The position numbers and the translations under genes were made by a program. Below, piece by piece: positions 44,430 to 52,742 of a stretch of DNA of 64,000 nucleotides. Under the pieces are notes generated by a model. That model made no database searches and was not told the DNA's origin. It saw only the letters and a list, made by a program, of their open reading frames with translations. Source of the DNA: JBFMFB01 sp040752115 (GTDB lineage: Bacteria > Pseudomonadota > Gammaproteobacteria > Burkholderiales > Sulfuricellaceae); contig JBFMFB010000001.1 of the NCBI GenBank assembly GCA_040752115.1, positions 62,001 to 126,000 on the forward strand. The letters are read 5' to 3'. Numbering within the stretch: the first letter of the stretch is position 1; each line of letters begins with the position of its first letter.

Positions 44430-45610
44430 CACAATCCGATCCGGTGGGCTCTGGGAGTGAAGAAGATACCGCTGGGCTTGTCGGCGGGCAGGCTCCCCAC
44501 CTTGGCATAGCTTTCGGTGTCGTATATTTCCACGCGGTCTTCGTCGCGCACCGAAATCCACACCTGCTCGCCGCGCGGGGTGAACTCCAGATGCAGCACC
44601 GCCTTGCCCGGCTTCAGGGTCTTCACCACCGCGCGGCTGGGAACGTCGATCACCTGTACCGTGTCATTGTGCGGAAAAGCGAAATTCACCCACACCTGGC
44701 GGTTGTCCGGCCTCGCGACGACGAACACCGGCTGGCCGTAAACCGGGATGCGGGCGATTTCCTTCCAGTTGCCGAGGTCCACCATCAGCACTTCGCGCCG
44801 CCCCACCGCCGGAACAATCAGGCTGTTGCCGGTGGCGGCCCAGCCTTCGAGGTGCGGCATCTTGTACACCGGCAGCTTCTGCTCGCCCCGGCCGTAGCCA
44901 TCCAGCACGCGCTTCACGCCCGCCTTCGTATCCCACAGATCGAGCAGCGCCAGTCCGTCCTCGCCGAACAGGCCGGCTACATAATGGCGGCCGTCGGCGG
45001 TGATCATGGCGTCGTAGGGTTCCTTGCCGACCTGCCTGAATTTGGTGAGTACGGGCTTGGCGGGATCGACCAGGTCGGCCACCCAGATTTCGCCGGCGTC
45101 GTACAGGCTGAACACGAAGCGGTTGCCGGGTGCATCCACCAGCCCGACCACCTTGGAAGGCTTGCCGTTTTCGTCCAGCGCCGGAATGTCGGCCACCTGT
45201 TCCAGCGTCGCCGCGTCGAACACCTTCACCCCGCCGGGCGTGTAATTCGCCACCGCGACCAGCCGGCCGTCCTGGGAAACGGCGCCGCCGATGCTGTTGC
45301 CGGACTGCATCACGCGCTTGACGATGCGCATTTGCAGCATGTCCACCTTGGTCAGCCCGCCGTCGCGCCCGAAGACGTAGGCATAGCGCTCATCGCGGGA
45401 GTAGCTGACCGAGGCGTGGGAAAGGTCGCCCAGCCCGTCCACCTGGCCGAGGCGCGAGCGGTGGGTGGTCTCGACCACCTGGATGCGGCCGGCCGCCCGC
45501 TCGATCACCACCCCCAGATCGCCGGTGCCGCGCACGGTAGAGGTGGCGCAACCGGACAGAAGCAGGGCCGCGAGACACGCCGCCGCTGCAAAGTTAAAGC
45601 TAATGCGCAT
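44429..45610 (-). CDS. nirF: Heme d1 biosynthesis lipoprotein NirF
   Basis: A 393-residue protein with a lipoprotein signal (ALLLSGCATS, Cys21) and a heme d1-type eight-bladed propeller without the c-type heme domain. NirF binds heme d1 precursors in the periplasm in a late step of synthesis. It overlaps the end of nirC by 11 bases. Confidence 0.94.
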   Translation of the reverse strand: MRISFNFAAAACLAALLLSGCATSTVRGTGDLGVVIERAAGRIQVVETTHRSRLGQVDGLGDLSHASVSYSRDERYAYVFGRDGGLTKVDMLQMRIVKRVMQSGNSIGGAVSQDGRLVAVANYTPGGVKVFDAATLEQVADIPALDENGKPSKVVGLVDAPGNRFVFSLYDAGEIWVADLVDPAKPVLTKFRQVGKEPYDAMITADGRHYVAGLFGEDGLALLDLWDTKAGVKRVLDGYGRGEQKLPVYKMPHLEGWAATGNSLIVPAVGRREVLMVDLGNWKEIARIPVYGQPVFVVARPDNRQVWVNFAFPHNDTVQVIDVPSRAVVKTLKPGKAVLHLEFTPRGEQVWISVRDEDRVEIYDTESYAKVGSLPADKPSGIFFTPRAHRIGL

Positions 45611-45965
45611 CGGGCAGGCCTTTCAGCAACATTTGGACCATCCACTCGGCCTCCGCATCGGTCAGGAAAGGCTGCCAGCCAGGCATCGGAGTGCCGGAGC
45701 GCCCGGAAAGAATGGTGTATTTCAGGCCCTGCGGGTCCTTGCCCTGCAAGGCTGCCGGCAGCAGGGAAACGCCCAGCCCGCCAGCCAGGGTCAGGCCGTG
45801 ACAGGAGCCGCAGTCCTGGCGAATCAGGTTGAGCAGCTCCGCCTGACGGCCGGGTGGCGGAGCGCCGACCCCGGCAGCCGGATCACCCCAGGCCAGACCG
45901 CAGACAAACAGCGGCAGCGCGCAAAGCCAGATGCCTTTGCTGCGGCCAGGCGCGTTATTCAACAA
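45600..45965 (-). CDS. nirC: Small c-type cytochrome NirC-like (c55X)
   Basis: A 121-residue periplasmic monoheme cytochrome: signal sequence, DCGSCHGLTLAGGLG heme site, and GTPMPGWQPFLTDAEAEWMV with a likely Met ligand. It probably supplies electrons to heme d1 maturation or NirS. No ATG is available; the start is TTG (45965 or 45962), overlapping the cupredoxin stop, consistent with coupling. Confidence 0.82.
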   Translation of the reverse strand: MLNNAPGRSKGIWLCALPLFVCGLAWGDPAAGVGAPPPGRQAELLNLIRQDCGSCHGLTLAGGLGVSLLPAALQGKDPQGLKYTILSGRSGTPMPGWQPFLTDAEAEWMVQMLLKGLPDAH

Positions 45966-46278
45966 CTTCCACCACTCCGGTCATTTCTGGATGAGGGCCG
46001 CAACGGTAGGGATAGACACCGGGTTTGTCGAAGGCGCGCTGCCAGGATTCCCCCGGGAAAAACCGTTCCGACTCCGGCAAGCCTTCCTGCTCGAAAAGAA
46101 CGGTGTGGCTGGTGCGCCTTTCGTGATTGACCCACTTCACCGTTGTGCCCGGCTTGATCTGAATGCGTTGCGGCTCGAACTGCATGTTTACGGCGCGGAC
46201 TTCAACCGCTTCCCCCGCGCTCGCCGCAGCAACGGCGAACAGCGCGGGCAACAGCAGCATCATTTTTCCTTTCATCAT
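45955..46278 (-). CDS. Cupredoxin (type 1 blue copper) electron carrier
   Basis: A 107-residue periplasmic protein with a signal peptide ending near ASAGEA. Copper ligands are visible as RTSHTVLFE (His) and YPYRCGPHPEMTG (Cys, His, Met). It resembles plastocyanin/pseudoazurin-like folds. Lying between the EB_dh cytochrome and nirC, it may feed electrons to NirS. Two adjacent ATGs (46278, 46275). Confidence 0.85.
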   Translation of the reverse strand: MMKGKMMLLLPALFAVAAASAGEAVEVRAVNMQFEPQRIQIKPGTTVKWVNHERRTSHTVLFEQEGLPESERFFPGESWQRAFDKPGVYPYRCGPHPEMTGVVEVVE

Positions 46279-46293
46279 TCACCCTAAAAAAAG

Positions 46294-46448
46294 CAATTAA
46301 CCACGAATTTGCACGAATGAGGCACGAATGTTCACGAATAATCAACGAATTAACCATTCTTGCTTGGCTCATCCGTTGGGTGAGGCGAAATTATGTCCTA
46401 ACTATTTGTTCCCATTCGTGAAAATTCGTGTCATTCGTGGTTAACTGC
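46294..46448. repeat. Second inverted pair of CACGAATG-type arrays
   Basis: A left array (46294-46356, TTAACCACGAAT ... GCACGAATGA ... GGCACGAATG ... TTCACGAATA) and a right array (46411-46448, ATTCGTG units ending GTGGTTAACTGCC) flank a 54-base loop, as in the pair near 41.2 kb. It separates the EB_dh cytochrome from the cupredoxin gene. Confidence 0.85.
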
Positions 46449-46523
46449 CGTTTTAAGGTTCACTCCTTGTCGAGGATGTGAATGGGAGCGGAAACCATTG
46501 GTTCCCGCTCCGGAACGGAAATG

Positions 46524-47435
46524 TCATTTCCCTGCGTTGATGAAGGCTTTCGGGTTATCCAGCCCCAGCGTGTAGCCGAAGGAGACATAGTGATAACGGC
46601 CGGCGACATAGTCGTCGTGGATAGCAAAGCCGAAGTTGTACAGCTGGCCGGGCTTCAGCGCCACGTCGCCTTCACCCCCGCTCAGCTTGCGGGTGAAGGT
46701 CACGACCCAGTTGCCGCCTTCCTTCTTGCCCTCGGCACTGACCAGCGCCTTGCCGCCTTCCATCACGCGCTTGTCGGCGACATAACCGTCAACCGGCTTC
46801 TGGCCCTTGCCGCTCTTGAATTGGAGCAGGTCGTAGAATTTGCCCGCGCCGACATTGCCGTCCTTGACGTACTTGGTTTTCTTGTCGTCCTTGACGCCGG
46901 GCATGGTGCGCACGTCGGTGTGGCAGGTCGCCCAGCAGCCGCCGATGCTGTCGTACTCGATCTTGCCCTGTTCTTCCAGCATGAAGGCGATCTTGACCGG
47001 GTTGTCGGCGTCCATTTTCTTGCCGCTGGAGAACCCGGTGTCCTTCCAGGTGAAGCGCAGATAGAGATTGTTGCCGTCATGGGCGGCCTGCACCGTCACC
47101 GGAATGCTGCCCGGCTTGCCCTTGATGGGTTCGGGTTCGAGCACGGTATTCTTGGACTTCTCGCCGGCAACGATCTTCTTGCCGAGATCGGGCGCCTCTT
47201 CGTTGCCCGTCTTTTCATCCACGTGACAAGCGATGCAGGCTTCGCCCTTCTTGATGCCCTTGGCGCCGCCGTGCTCGGTGCCTTTCATGATCCACTCCAT
47301 GCCCGAGGCGCCGGGGTAGAACACAGTGATCTTCTTGCTGGGCGCCTTGCTCCAGTCGGGCGCGGCGTGCGCCGTCCCAATGCCACCCGCCATCACCAAA
47401 CCCAGTGCGGAAACCGCCGTCAACATCTTCTTCAT
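46524..47435 (-). CDS. EB_dh-domain c-type cytochrome
   Basis: A 303-residue periplasmic protein with a signal peptide (TAHA/AP). Residues 67-71 are CIACH, a c-heme site; residues 167-172 are CWATCH, a C-x3-C-H variant. The remainder resembles the heme-binding domain of ethylbenzene dehydrogenase gamma subunits/c-552 (SIPVTVQAAHDGNNLYLRF; LYNFGFAIHDDYVAGRYHYV). Likely an electron carrier for the nir system; precise partner unknown. Good ribosome site AAGGAG. Confidence 0.8.
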   Translation of the reverse strand: MKKMLTAVSALGLVMAGGIGTAHAAPDWSKAPSKKITVFYPGASGMEWIMKGTEHGGAKGIKKGEACIACHVDEKTGNEEAPDLGKKIVAGEKSKNTVLEPEPIKGKPGSIPVTVQAAHDGNNLYLRFTWKDTGFSSGKKMDADNPVKIAFMLEEQGKIEYDSIGGCWATCHTDVRTMPGVKDDKKTKYVKDGNVGAGKFYDLLQFKSGKGQKPVDGYVADKRVMEGGKALVSAEGKKEGGNWVVTFTRKLSGGEGDVALKPGQLYNFGFAIHDDYVAGRYHYVSFGYTLGLDNPKAFINAGK

Positions 47436-47503
47436 CTTTGCGCTCCTTGCGAATATTCAACTAAAAACCGATTTGTTTTCCGCCGCAGCAACGGCGGAGC
47501 GAC

Positions 47504-48100
47504 TTACTCGTCGTCCTCTTCCTTCATGCCTTTGGGCCGCTGGTGGGCAATGCCCTTGTGGCAGTCGATGCAGGTCGCCTTGCCGGCCCGAAGATCTTCA
47601 TGCTGCTTGCGCGCCCGCTGCTTCTGCGCATCGGGATTCATGCCGTCAACCGTGTGGCAGTTGCGGCATTCGCGCGAGTTGGATTCCTTCATCCGCTTCC
47701 ACTCGTGCTGGGCCAGCTCGAGACGCTTGGCCTCGAATTTTTCCTTGGTGCTGATGGTGCCGGTGATCTTGCCCCACACTTCCTGGCTCGCCTGGATCTT
47801 CCGCATCATCTTGTGCGTCCAGTCCCTGGGCACGTGGCAGTCCGGGCAGGTCGCGCGCACGCCGCTGCGGTTCGAGTAGTGAATCGTCTTTTTGTATTCC
47901 TGATAGACGGTACTTTCCATCTCGTGGCAGGAAATGCAGAAATCCAGATTATTGGTTGCTTCCAGGCCGGTATTGAAACCGCCCCAGAGAATAATGCCGG
48001 CGATGATGCCGCCCCCAAACAGGGTCAGCACCGAATAGCGGGCGCTTGGACTACGCAGCCTGCCCCACAGGCCTTTGCGTGCTGCTTGTATGGTTGTCAT
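47504..48100 (-). CDS. nirT: NapC/NirT-family tetraheme cytochrome
   Basis: A 198-residue membrane-anchored cytochrome: one N-terminal helix (about 25-45) and four CxxCH sites (CISCH, CPDCH, CRNCH, CIDCH). NirT-type proteins take electrons from quinol to periplasmic nitrite reductase. Start MTTIQAARKG at 48100 with AAAGGGG upstream. It follows nirS. Confidence 0.94.
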   Translation of the reverse strand: MTTIQAARKGLWGRLRSPSARYSVLTLFGGGIIAGIILWGGFNTGLEATNNLDFCISCHEMESTVYQEYKKTIHYSNRSGVRATCPDCHVPRDWTHKMMRKIQASQEVWGKITGTISTKEKFEAKRLELAQHEWKRMKESNSRECRNCHTVDGMNPDAQKQRARKQHEDLRAGKATCIDCHKGIAHQRPKGMKEEDDE

Positions 48101-48193
48101 GCACAACCCCTTTAACACATTAAGGTTTTGTCGTATCGATATGGTTTGTGGTCAGCTCAGGCAGCCGAACATCGGCCGTGCCGCCCACCTTGC

Positions 48194-48247
48194 CGGCTGA
48201 GGAGCCGGTCTTTATGAGGCACTCCGGGGAGTCCGCCCCCCGGAGTG
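48194..48247 (-). terminator. Tandem hairpins between nirS and nirT
   Basis: CACTCCGGGG/CCCCGGAGTG (48220-48229 with 48238-48247) makes a 10-bp stem starting 16 bases after the nirS stop, and CCGGCT/AGCCGG (48194-48199 with 48204-48209) follows. There is no T run, so partial termination or protection of nirS mRNA is more likely than full termination. Confidence 0.5.
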
Positions 48248-48262
48248 GACCGCTGCTACAGC

Positions 48263-49924
48263 TTAGTAAACGTCGTGCTGCGTGTTGTAGACGTTGAACT
48301 TGCCGGTCGGCGTGATCAGCTTGGGATCCTTGATCACGGCCTTCAGCTTGCGGGTCTTGTCGTCCATCACCACGATCGCGGAGGCATCAGTCTTGCCGGC
48401 CCAGATCGAGAACCAGACCTCATCCCCGGCGGCGTTGTACTCTGCGTGCACCACGCGCTTGACCGCCTTGGTTTCCGGCAGTCCGGCCAGCTTGGCGATG
48501 TTGATGACCTCAGGCCCCTTGTCCAGGTTCCTGATGTCGTACACCGTCACGGATTCGGCCAGTTCCTTCTCCGGATTCAGGGGCGCGTCGGCCCACAGAT
48601 TCTTGGACTTGGGATGCGTCTTGACGAACAGCGAGCCGCCGCCATGGTTCTTCAACTCGGCCACGACCTTCCAGGCTTCCTTCGGATGCTTCGCCGGATC
48701 GGTGCCGATCAGGGAAATCACGTCCGCACCAAGGTGGGAAGTCGCCCAAACCGGACCGAACTTGGGATGCACGAAGTTGGCGCCGCGGCCGGGGTGAGGA
48801 ACAGCCTTGGTATCCACCAACGCGGCCAGCTTGCTGGTCTTGGTATCCACCACCGCGATCTTGTTCGAGCGGTTGGCGGCCACCAGGAAGTAGCGCTTGG
48901 TCGAATCCCAGCCGCCGTCATGCAGGAACTTGGCGGATTCGATGGTGGTTTCCTTCAGGTTCTTGATATCGGAATAGTCCACCAGCTTGATCATGCCGGA
49001 TTCCTTGACGTTGACGACCCACTCGGGCTTGCCTTCGGTCGCCACGATCGAGGCCACCCGCGGCTCCGGATGGTAGTCGCCGTCCACGGTCACGCCGCGG
49101 GTCGAAACCACTTTCAGCGGCTTGAGGGTGTCACCTTCGGTGATGATGTACTGGGGCGGCCAGTAGTCGCCGACGATGGCGTACTTGTCCTCAAAACCCT
49201 TGAACTTGGACACCTCCACCGAACGGGCTTCGATACCCATCTTGATGGTCGCCACCACGGTGGGCTTCTCGAACCACAGGTCGATCAGGTCGAGCTTGGC
49301 ATCGCGGCCGATGACGTACACGTAACGGCCGGAAGCGGACACGCGGGAAATATGCACGGCGTAGCCGGTCTTCACGATACCCCAGATCTTCTTGGTGTCG
49401 CCGTCGATCAGCGCCACTTCGCCGGTGTCGCGCAGGGTCACGGAAAAGACGTTCTTGAGGTTGACCTTGTTCATCTGCTTCTTGGGGCGGTCTTCCGGCT
49501 TGACGATCAGCTTCCAGCTGTCTTTCAGCTCCTTCATGCCCCATTCCGGCGGGCTTACCGGCGGCTGCTGGATGTAGGAAGCCATCAGCGAAATTTCATC
49601 CTTTGTCAGGATGTCGTCGAAGTTCACCATCCCGCCTTCGGTGCCGTAGCCGATGATTTTTTCCAGCCGGCCCTGGCCCAGCTTGAGGGTGTTCGCCGGC
49701 TCCAGGTTCTTGCCGGTCGCGCCCTTGCGCAGAATGCCGTGGCAACCGGCACAGCGCTCGAAGTAGATCTGGCTTGCCTTCGCCATGTCCGCGGCGCTCA
49801 GCGCCGGAGCTGCCGCCGGCGATGCGGCCGGCGCATCCGCCGCAAAAGCGCTGCCGACGGCGAACGGAATCGCCGCCATGGCCAGCGCCAGACTTGATGC
49901 AAGCTTGACTGCTTGGTGCTTCAT
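48263..49924 (-). CDS. nirS: Cytochrome cd1 nitrite reductase NirS
   Basis: A 553-residue periplasmic enzyme reducing nitrite to NO. Signal peptide ending near SAFA/AD, then a c-heme domain with YFERCAGCHGILRKGATG (about residues 55-61), and the eight-bladed heme d1 propeller (VYVIGRDAKLDLIDLWFEKP; GDYHPEPRVASIVATE; ANFVHPKFGPVWATSHLG with likely active-site histidines). Strong ribosome site AAGGAGAGG. Heme d1 comes from the downstream genes. Confidence 0.98.
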   Translation of the reverse strand: MKHQAVKLASSLALAMAAIPFAVGSAFAADAPAASPAAAPALSAADMAKASQIYFERCAGCHGILRKGATGKNLEPANTLKLGQGRLEKIIGYGTEGGMVNFDDILTKDEISLMASYIQQPPVSPPEWGMKELKDSWKLIVKPEDRPKKQMNKVNLKNVFSVTLRDTGEVALIDGDTKKIWGIVKTGYAVHISRVSASGRYVYVIGRDAKLDLIDLWFEKPTVVATIKMGIEARSVEVSKFKGFEDKYAIVGDYWPPQYIITEGDTLKPLKVVSTRGVTVDGDYHPEPRVASIVATEGKPEWVVNVKESGMIKLVDYSDIKNLKETTIESAKFLHDGGWDSTKRYFLVAANRSNKIAVVDTKTSKLAALVDTKAVPHPGRGANFVHPKFGPVWATSHLGADVISLIGTDPAKHPKEAWKVVAELKNHGGGSLFVKTHPKSKNLWADAPLNPEKELAESVTVYDIRNLDKGPEVINIAKLAGLPETKAVKRVVHAEYNAAGDEVWFSIWAGKTDASAIVVMDDKTRKLKAVIKDPKLITPTGKFNVYNTQHDVY

Positions 49925-50036
49925 TTTTGCCTCTCCTTGTTCACAGTGAGTTTAGGAACAACAACGATACCGCAACAAAACCAACAAAATTCCTGGTGCC
50001 AGAATTCACAAAAAAACGGAAATCTCAATCTCGAAA

Positions 50037-50091
50037 GATCAGGATAAGGATGTCCCTATTGTCCGTTGCCGTAATTGATCTAGGATAAGAT
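50037..50091 (-). promoter_or_regulatory. Direct repeat in the nirS upstream region
   Basis: On the plus strand GATCAGGATAAGGAT (50037-50051) and GATCTAGGATAAGAT (50077-50091) are near-identical copies starting 40 bases apart, about four helical turns, 113-167 bases before the nirS start. The distal copy includes ATCAA, half of an FNR/Dnr box, but the other half (TTATC) fits poorly. The rest of the 364-base moaA-nirS spacer has no gene. Confidence 0.45.
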
Positions 50092-50149
50092 TTTTAAATC
50101 TTGGTGAGAGGAGAGCACCACCCAGCGCCACAAAATTCGGCGAAAAAAA

Positions 50150-50175
50150 GCCCGCCGTAACCGAATACGGCGGGC
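50150..50175 (-). terminator. Rho-independent terminator after moaA
   Basis: On the minus strand GCCCGCCGTA/TACGGCGGGC form a 10-bp stem with a 6-base loop followed by TTTTTTT. It lies 113 bases after the moaA stop and separates nar-moaA transcripts from nirS. Confidence 0.88.
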
Positions 50176-50288
50176 GCCAATTTCTTGCATACAGCCCGAT
50201 CTGCGAAAAAATTTGCTCACCATCGCTCTCCAGGATTTACACATCCGCAACTGTTCCTGACAAGCTCGGCGGCCGTTTGTTCAGACGG

Positions 50289-51278
50289 CTACCCTCCGGT
50301 AAGCGCCATGAACCGCACGACCTTGTTAGGCTGCTCCCGGAATTCGTGCCGCTCCGGTTTCAGTTCCAGCGCCTCCCAGATCGCATTCTCCAGATCGCCG
50401 TCGCTCGCTCCAGCGCGTAGCAGGGAGCGGAAATCATACTTCTGCTCCTGCCCCAGGCAGAGATAGAGCATCCCGTCCGCGGACAGGCGCACGCGGTTGC
50501 AGGTTTCGCAGAAATGCTGCGACAGCGGAGTGATGAAGCCCATCTTGAATTTGCCGTCAGCGCTTTGCAGATAGCGCGCCGGTCCGCCTCCCGGCATAAC
50601 GCCGTCGATGAGGCCGAAGCGCTCCTGCAAGCGGCGCTTGATCGGCTGCAGATCGACGTAACCGGCATTCCTGCCGGTATCGCCCATGGGCATCGCCTCG
50701 ATCAGCCGCAGCGTAAATCCGCTTTCGATGCAGAACACCACCATGTCGTCCACTTCGTCGTCGTTGGTGCCGCCCATCACCACCATGTTGACCTTGATCG
50801 GATCAAAGCCGGCTGCCTTGCCGGCAGCAAGACCGGCCAGCACCTGATCCAGGCAGTCCCGCCCGGTAATTGCGGCGACGCGCTCGGATCTGAGCGAATC
50901 CAGGCTGGCATTGATGCGCGTCACCCCCGACCGTTTCAGCGCCTGCGCCATGCCGGAAAGCTGTGTGGCATTGGTGGAAAGCGACAGGTCCTCGATTCCC
51001 GGAAGCGCGGCAAGCCGCCCGGCGAGGTCTGTCAGATTGCGCCGCAGCAGCGGTTCGCCGCCGGTGAGCCGCACACGACTGACGCCCAGCCTTGCGAAAG
51101 CGCCAATCAAACGCTCCGCTTCGTCGAATGTCAGCCAGTGTTCCGGCTCGTCGAAATTCTTGAAACCCTTGGGAAGACAATAGGTACAGCGGAGGTCGCA
51201 ACGGTCGGTAACCGAGAACCGGAGATACTCGAGCTTCCGGCCGAACCTGTCGGCAAGGGTTGGTCTGGTGTGATTCAT
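50289..51278 (-). CDS. moaA: GTP 3',8-cyclase MoaA (molybdenum cofactor synthesis)
   Basis: A 329-residue radical SAM enzyme, first step of Mo-cofactor synthesis. CDLRCTYCLPKGF is the first cluster site; the C-terminal second cluster is CETCNRVRLSADGMLYLCLG; the final residues end RFMALTGG, the C-terminal GG tail. Placed after narI, it would support cofactor supply to NarG. Confidence 0.96.
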   Translation of the reverse strand: MNHTRPTLADRFGRKLEYLRFSVTDRCDLRCTYCLPKGFKNFDEPEHWLTFDEAERLIGAFARLGVSRVRLTGGEPLLRRNLTDLAGRLAALPGIEDLSLSTNATQLSGMAQALKRSGVTRINASLDSLRSERVAAITGRDCLDQVLAGLAAGKAAGFDPIKVNMVVMGGTNDDEVDDMVVFCIESGFTLRLIEAMPMGDTGRNAGYVDLQPIKRRLQERFGLIDGVMPGGGPARYLQSADGKFKMGFITPLSQHFCETCNRVRLSADGMLYLCLGQEQKYDFRSLLRAGASDGDLENAIWEALELKPERHEFREQPNKVVRFMALTGG

Positions 51279-51295
51279 ATCGCCCGTTCCAAAAT

Positions 51296-51321
51296 GCCGG
51301 GCGCCCTTACGGACGCCCGGC
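51296..51321 (-). terminator. Hairpin between narI and moaA
   Basis: GCCGGGCG/CGCCCGGC form an 8-bp stem with a 10-base loop and ATTTT after it on the minus strand. A weak terminator that might attenuate readthrough from nar into moaA. Confidence 0.5.
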
Positions 51322-51345
51322 TGAGGATACGCTCTCCAGGATAGC

Positions 51346-52050
51346 TTATTTATTCGCTACGTACACCAGTTTCTTGGTGCGCACGACTTGGTAGGCACGG
51401 CCGAGATAGCCGAACGGTGCGCTCCAGATGTGTACCAGTCGGGAGAACGGGAACAGCAGGAACACCGTCATGCCGAAGAACAGGTGGATCTTGAAAATCG
51501 TGTCCACTTCCAGCAGGTAATCCGGATTGGGGTGCAGGTAAATGATGCTTTGCACCCACTCGGCCAGGGCGATCATCACCGCCGGGTTGCCGTGAGAGGC
51601 GTGGCCAAGGGAAACCGGGATGGTGGACAGGCCGAGCAGCAACGTGGCCAGAATCCAGGTCAGCACGAACACGTCCATGTAGCGGCTAGTGGCGCGAATG
51701 CGCTGGTTGAACATGCGGCGCAGCCACAGCATGACCGCACCGATCAGCGCAAGCGCGCCGAACACGGAACCGGCGCCGATGGCGACGTATTGGTGGGTCA
51801 TATCGGACACGCCCAGCGCCTGGAACACGCTATGCGGCACCAGCAGGCCGACCAGATGGCCCAAGAAGATGGCAATCACGCCGATATGAAACAGGTTGCT
51901 GGCGAGCCGCATGCCGGCTTTCGACAGCAACTGGCTGGAGTCGCTCTTCCAGGTGTACTGTTCGTGGTCGAAGCGGATCCAGCTGCCCACGACGAACACG
52001 CTCAGCGCCACGTAGGGGTAGATCGCGAAAAAAAGTTTGTGCCAATCCAT
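51346..52050 (-). CDS. narI: Respiratory nitrate reductase gamma subunit (cytochrome b)
   Basis: A 234-residue membrane diheme cytochrome b with five helices; conserved histidines lie in LFHIGVIAIFLGHLVGL and in KIHLFFGMTVFLLFPFSRLVHIW. It oxidises quinol and passes electrons to NarH. Confidence 0.97.
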   Translation of the reverse strand: MDWHKLFFAIYPYVALSVFVVGSWIRFDHEQYTWKSDSSQLLSKAGMRLASNLFHIGVIAIFLGHLVGLLVPHSVFQALGVSDMTHQYVAIGAGSVFGALALIGAVMLWLRRMFNQRIRATSRYMDVFVLTWILATLLLGLSTIPVSLGHASHGNPAVMIALAEWVQSIIYLHPNPDYLLEVDTIFKIHLFFGMTVFLLFPFSRLVHIWSAPFGYLGRAYQVVRTKKLVYVANK

Positions 52051-52126
52051 GACTATCTCCTTCTTTATGAATTTCGATTTCGAGTCCAGCCGGCGGGTTC
52101 CCCCGCCTGCGACTCCAAAGCTGCGC

Positions 52127-52642
52127 TCAGGCCGCGATACGCTCCAGTTGTCCGAAACTCTCTACTATCCTGACCAACGGCGCGTAGGGGCTTTCCGCTT
52201 TTTCCAGGCTGGCTGCAAGCTGACTCAGCACCTTCACTGTCCGGTTCAGGAACACCCGCCCCTCGGCTTCGTCCAACGCGGCGACGAACTCGAGAATCAG
52301 CGGCAGATAGTCCGGCAATTCCCCCTCGCTCGCTTTGAGACCGCGTGCCTTGTAGTACTCGGTCAGATCGATCATCGCCGGACCCAGCCTGCGGTCGTCG
52401 GCATACAGGTGATGCATCAGATGCAGGCTGTTTTCGGGCGTCAGATCGAACGTTTGAACATAATCCGCCTGCAGTTCCGTCAGATCGGAAGCCGCCATCC
52501 AGTCCACGAATTTCGCCAGGGCAGCCCGATCTTCATCGGATACCTCGGCATCTTTCAGCAAAGACCGGATTTCCGGCAGATTGTCCTGCAGCTCCTGGTC
52601 GGGATATTCCAGCAAAGCGGACAACAGTTTGTAAATCAGCAT
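52127..52642 (-). CDS. narJ: Nitrate reductase assembly chaperone NarJ
   Basis: A 171-residue all-helical TorD/NarJ chaperone for Mo-cofactor insertion into NarG; DLTELQADYVQTFDLTPENSLHLMHHLY is the family region (split: YVQTFDL and LHLMHHLYAD). Shorter than the enterobacterial protein, with a truncated C-terminus. Confidence 0.93.
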   Translation of the reverse strand: MLIYKLLSALLEYPDQELQDNLPEIRSLLKDAEVSDEDRAALAKFVDWMAASDLTELQADYVQTFDLTPENSLHLMHHLYADDRRLGPAMIDLTEYYKARGLKASEGELPDYLPLILEFVAALDEAEGRVFLNRTVKVLSQLAASLEKAESPYAPLVRIVESFGQLERIAA

Positions 52643-52742
52643 AACAACCTCCAGTTAACTTGCTCGCAAAGGCTCTCCGGCTACCCGGAACAGGCGCACC
52701 GACGCCCGCTCCGATGTCCGGGACCGGCTTTCGAACAGCCGA

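Noticed and set aside
48194..48247. Full rho-independent terminator after nirS
   Set aside because: The stems are strong but no T run follows, so I list it as hairpins with only moderate confidence in termination.
48245..49897. A 550-codon open frame antisense to nirS
   Set aside because: Shadow of the nirS codon pattern; no protein-family features.
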